DNA of 64,000 nt, from the NCBI GenBank assembly GCA_030533445.1, contig CM060083.1, forward strand, positions 28,508,666 to 28,572,665, written 5' to 3'. Below, piece by piece: positions 61,991 through 64,000 of the stretch (its first letter is position 1; each line of letters opens with the position of its first letter). The translations under genes and the position numbers were made by a program. The notes beneath the pieces were generated by a model. That model searched no databases. It was given only the letters and a program-made list of their open reading frames with translations, and was not told the origin of the DNA. This stretch comes from Cyprinodon diabolis (taxonomy: Eukaryota; Chordata; Actinopteri; Cyprinodontiformes; Cyprinodontidae).

Positions 61991-64000
61991 AGATTGCTGC
62001 CCAAGCTACTTAAATAGAGTTGACCACCAGCAGGTCTGGCTGTGGGGCTGCTGCCATTTAAACATCCCAAAGCAGCATATATGGGTTACAGATAATATAG
62101 TCATGCAGGCAAACATGATGGATGTTCCTGGAAAAGGCTTTTACATTAGCAGTCAAAAGATTGAATGCATTTCAATATGTGTGCTGTATGTATATTTATG
62201 ACAATAGCAAATATTCCACATTATTGTTTCATTCAGCCACTGACTGAGCTAGTACAGCAATTATAGCTGTTTTGAGGTTTTTCTCTAAAAGCTACTGTAT
62301 GCACAACAAGAGTCAAGATTTATTCCATTAGTTTTTTTCTAAATAGCTCAAGCCCACACTGGATGGATAGAGAGAAACTTACATTTTTAAGTTTTGCAAC
62401 AAAAGAATAATTGGATTTTCTCTGGATTTAACAAATACATTCTGACTAGATTAGTTAAATGTACCCATAGCCTATAGCCCTTTTTACATCTAAAAATAAC
62501 AAAACAAAATTCCTAAGAGTAGTTAGAAATAGAGAACAATGACATCTAAAAAGTGTAACCACTCCTGCCTTTACTTGAATAATATTTCTGCTTAAGTCTC
62601 ATAGTTATTGTATGAGTGGTTTGAAGTCGGCTGCTAATTGGGAAGAAAACTGTGCCTAGTTCTCTACTGATTTAAACTTTAATCTGCTCCTCATACCAGT
62701 GGCTTTCCTTCCTTTCAAGTAGCAGACAGTCCAGGTGTTTATTTAGGTTCTCTTTGGCTATGTCTTTTGGATTGTTTGGATTTGTATAACAACAGAATAT
62801 TTGTATTTTAATGATTCGATAAAGATTCTCACTCAAAAATAACTGGTGACTCACATGCATCACTTTAATGAAGGAATCTATGGCTCTTTTGAGTGAGCTC
62901 ACTTGAAAGAACCAAAATAGAAATCTAAAACGAGCTTAAGATTTTTTTTTTTCTCTAATTAACCTAATGTCTGCAATGCAGTACATTTTTACACCTTACA
63001 AAACAGAAACATAAACCACCATACAACCAGGGAGCCAGGGAAAAAAATAATTCTTGCTCATTTAAATCCAACATCCACAACCCCAGCTCTTTAGATCTCT
63101 AATACATTAATTACCAAACACACCTGTATTAATAATCAGTGGCTATTAATTGTTACAGCAGCCTCATCTTGATGTTGCACCACTGATGAGATCCAAATAT
63201 AAACAGTCAGTGTGTTTAATTACCACTCCTATGAATTCACAAGCTGAAGGTGTGAAAATGGAAACACATAAAACTTACAGGATAATGGCTGAAGCCAACA
63301 CAAACAAGCATAAGCACAAGTTATTCTTGCAACTCCTTCATTGAGGCCAAATCTTAATACAGAAATTATTTCACTTATTTTTTCACTTATCTTTAAAGCA
63401 TATAGCATTTTGCACCAATTGTACATTTTGAATGTTATCTAACCAGAGCACCCTCCTCCAAAGAGGTTTCTAGGTCCAGTCCTCCAGAGCTACCATTCTG
63501 CAATTTTTAGAAGCATTGCTTCTTTAGCACAACATAATCAAATGCTACAATTTCTTCCTCATCATGTCTTTTAGCTCTGCAGAGATCAAGTAGTAGCAAA
63601 TCAGTTGATTCCCTTGTATTCTTCTTATTTTTTGCATATTACCACACATAAAAATTACATGTTCATGTACAAAGAATAACTAAAAATATGTCTTAATAAG
63701 TAAACCCTGGTGCATGGTGATTGCCCCCACCACCACCAGTCACTGATAACTATAATAATGAATTGTTCTTGGCTTCTAATATTTATCTTAATATTTTCTT
63801 AATAATTCTGATATAATAGCTCGAGAAATTGTCATATAGATTCATTTCAAATTAATGTTTAAAAAATATGCACATATATCATCTTCAGTCCAAGTATAAA
63901 CAATCAGTATACAGATAATGCCAAATGATCAAAATAAATAAGTATATAGTAAGTTTATTTAAATTTTACTTCATGGTGTGATAGTTTTTTCTTTTACTTC
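61991..64000. other. No gene recognised
   Basis: AT-rich, apparently unique. The plus-strand frame at 61980-62201 and the minus-strand frame at 62672-62902 have no domain. The stretch 63070-63260 is somewhat more complex and could be a weak regulatory candidate. Confidence 0.45.

Overview
This window looks like teleost fish nuclear DNA: AT-rich intergenic or intronic sequence with no host protein-coding exon, tRNA or rRNA gene that I can support. The assignment rests on its repeats: Tc1/mariner, hAT, PIF/Harbinger-like and piggyBac DNA elements, 3' tails of a CR1-superfamily (Rex1/L2-type) LINE ending in GAATT repeats, tRNA-derived SINEs of the common fish type, and Ty3/Gypsy-style LTRs. Nearly all open reading frames are chance frames, pieces of transposase or reverse transcriptase, or translated microsatellites.

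Layout. 1-5.4 kb: a LINE tail, a retroelement-like repeat (2309-2640), a 673-bp inverted-repeat element with a GCAGG duplication (2951-3623), and a SINE. 8.6-13.7 kb: two solo LTRs with perfect 5-bp duplications (8619-9246; 12682-13712, the second split by a SINE) around a decayed piggyBac transposase (10.44-11.33 kb, minus strand). 14.9-17 kb: a 1234-bp hAT element with a perfect 8-bp duplication, another solo LTR and a 314-bp TTAA-flanked piggyBac MITE. 20.4-25.3 kb: an LTR carrying a nested DNA transposon, a Tc1 copy with 36 residues between the second D and the E, a small MITE, a LINE tail and a solo LTR with a triplicated U3 unit.

25.3-34.4 kb has few repeats. It contains a perfect 31-bp-arm hairpin, a (GGAT)n tract and blocks that read like conserved noncoding sequence. 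34.4-38.7 kb holds the 3' end of a Gypsy-like element and a deleted Tc1 with a nested element of the same family as the one at 20.6 kb. 38.7-48 kb is again mostly unique, with two hairpins and two more possible regulatory blocks. 48-56.5 kb is repeat-rich: a Rex1/L2 LINE, a Harbinger MITE, a 716-bp solo LTR, a long (TA)n tract, and SINEs, one of them split by a retroelement with a 13-bp duplication. 56.7-61 kb carries Tc1 remnants and a possible MITE. The last 3 kb is mostly unique.

No set of genes here works together. The content is a record of transposition, including several nested insertions whose relative order can be read, separated by unique stretches that may hold long-range regulatory elements. 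Family names come from recognised motifs, termini and target-site duplications. No database search was run.
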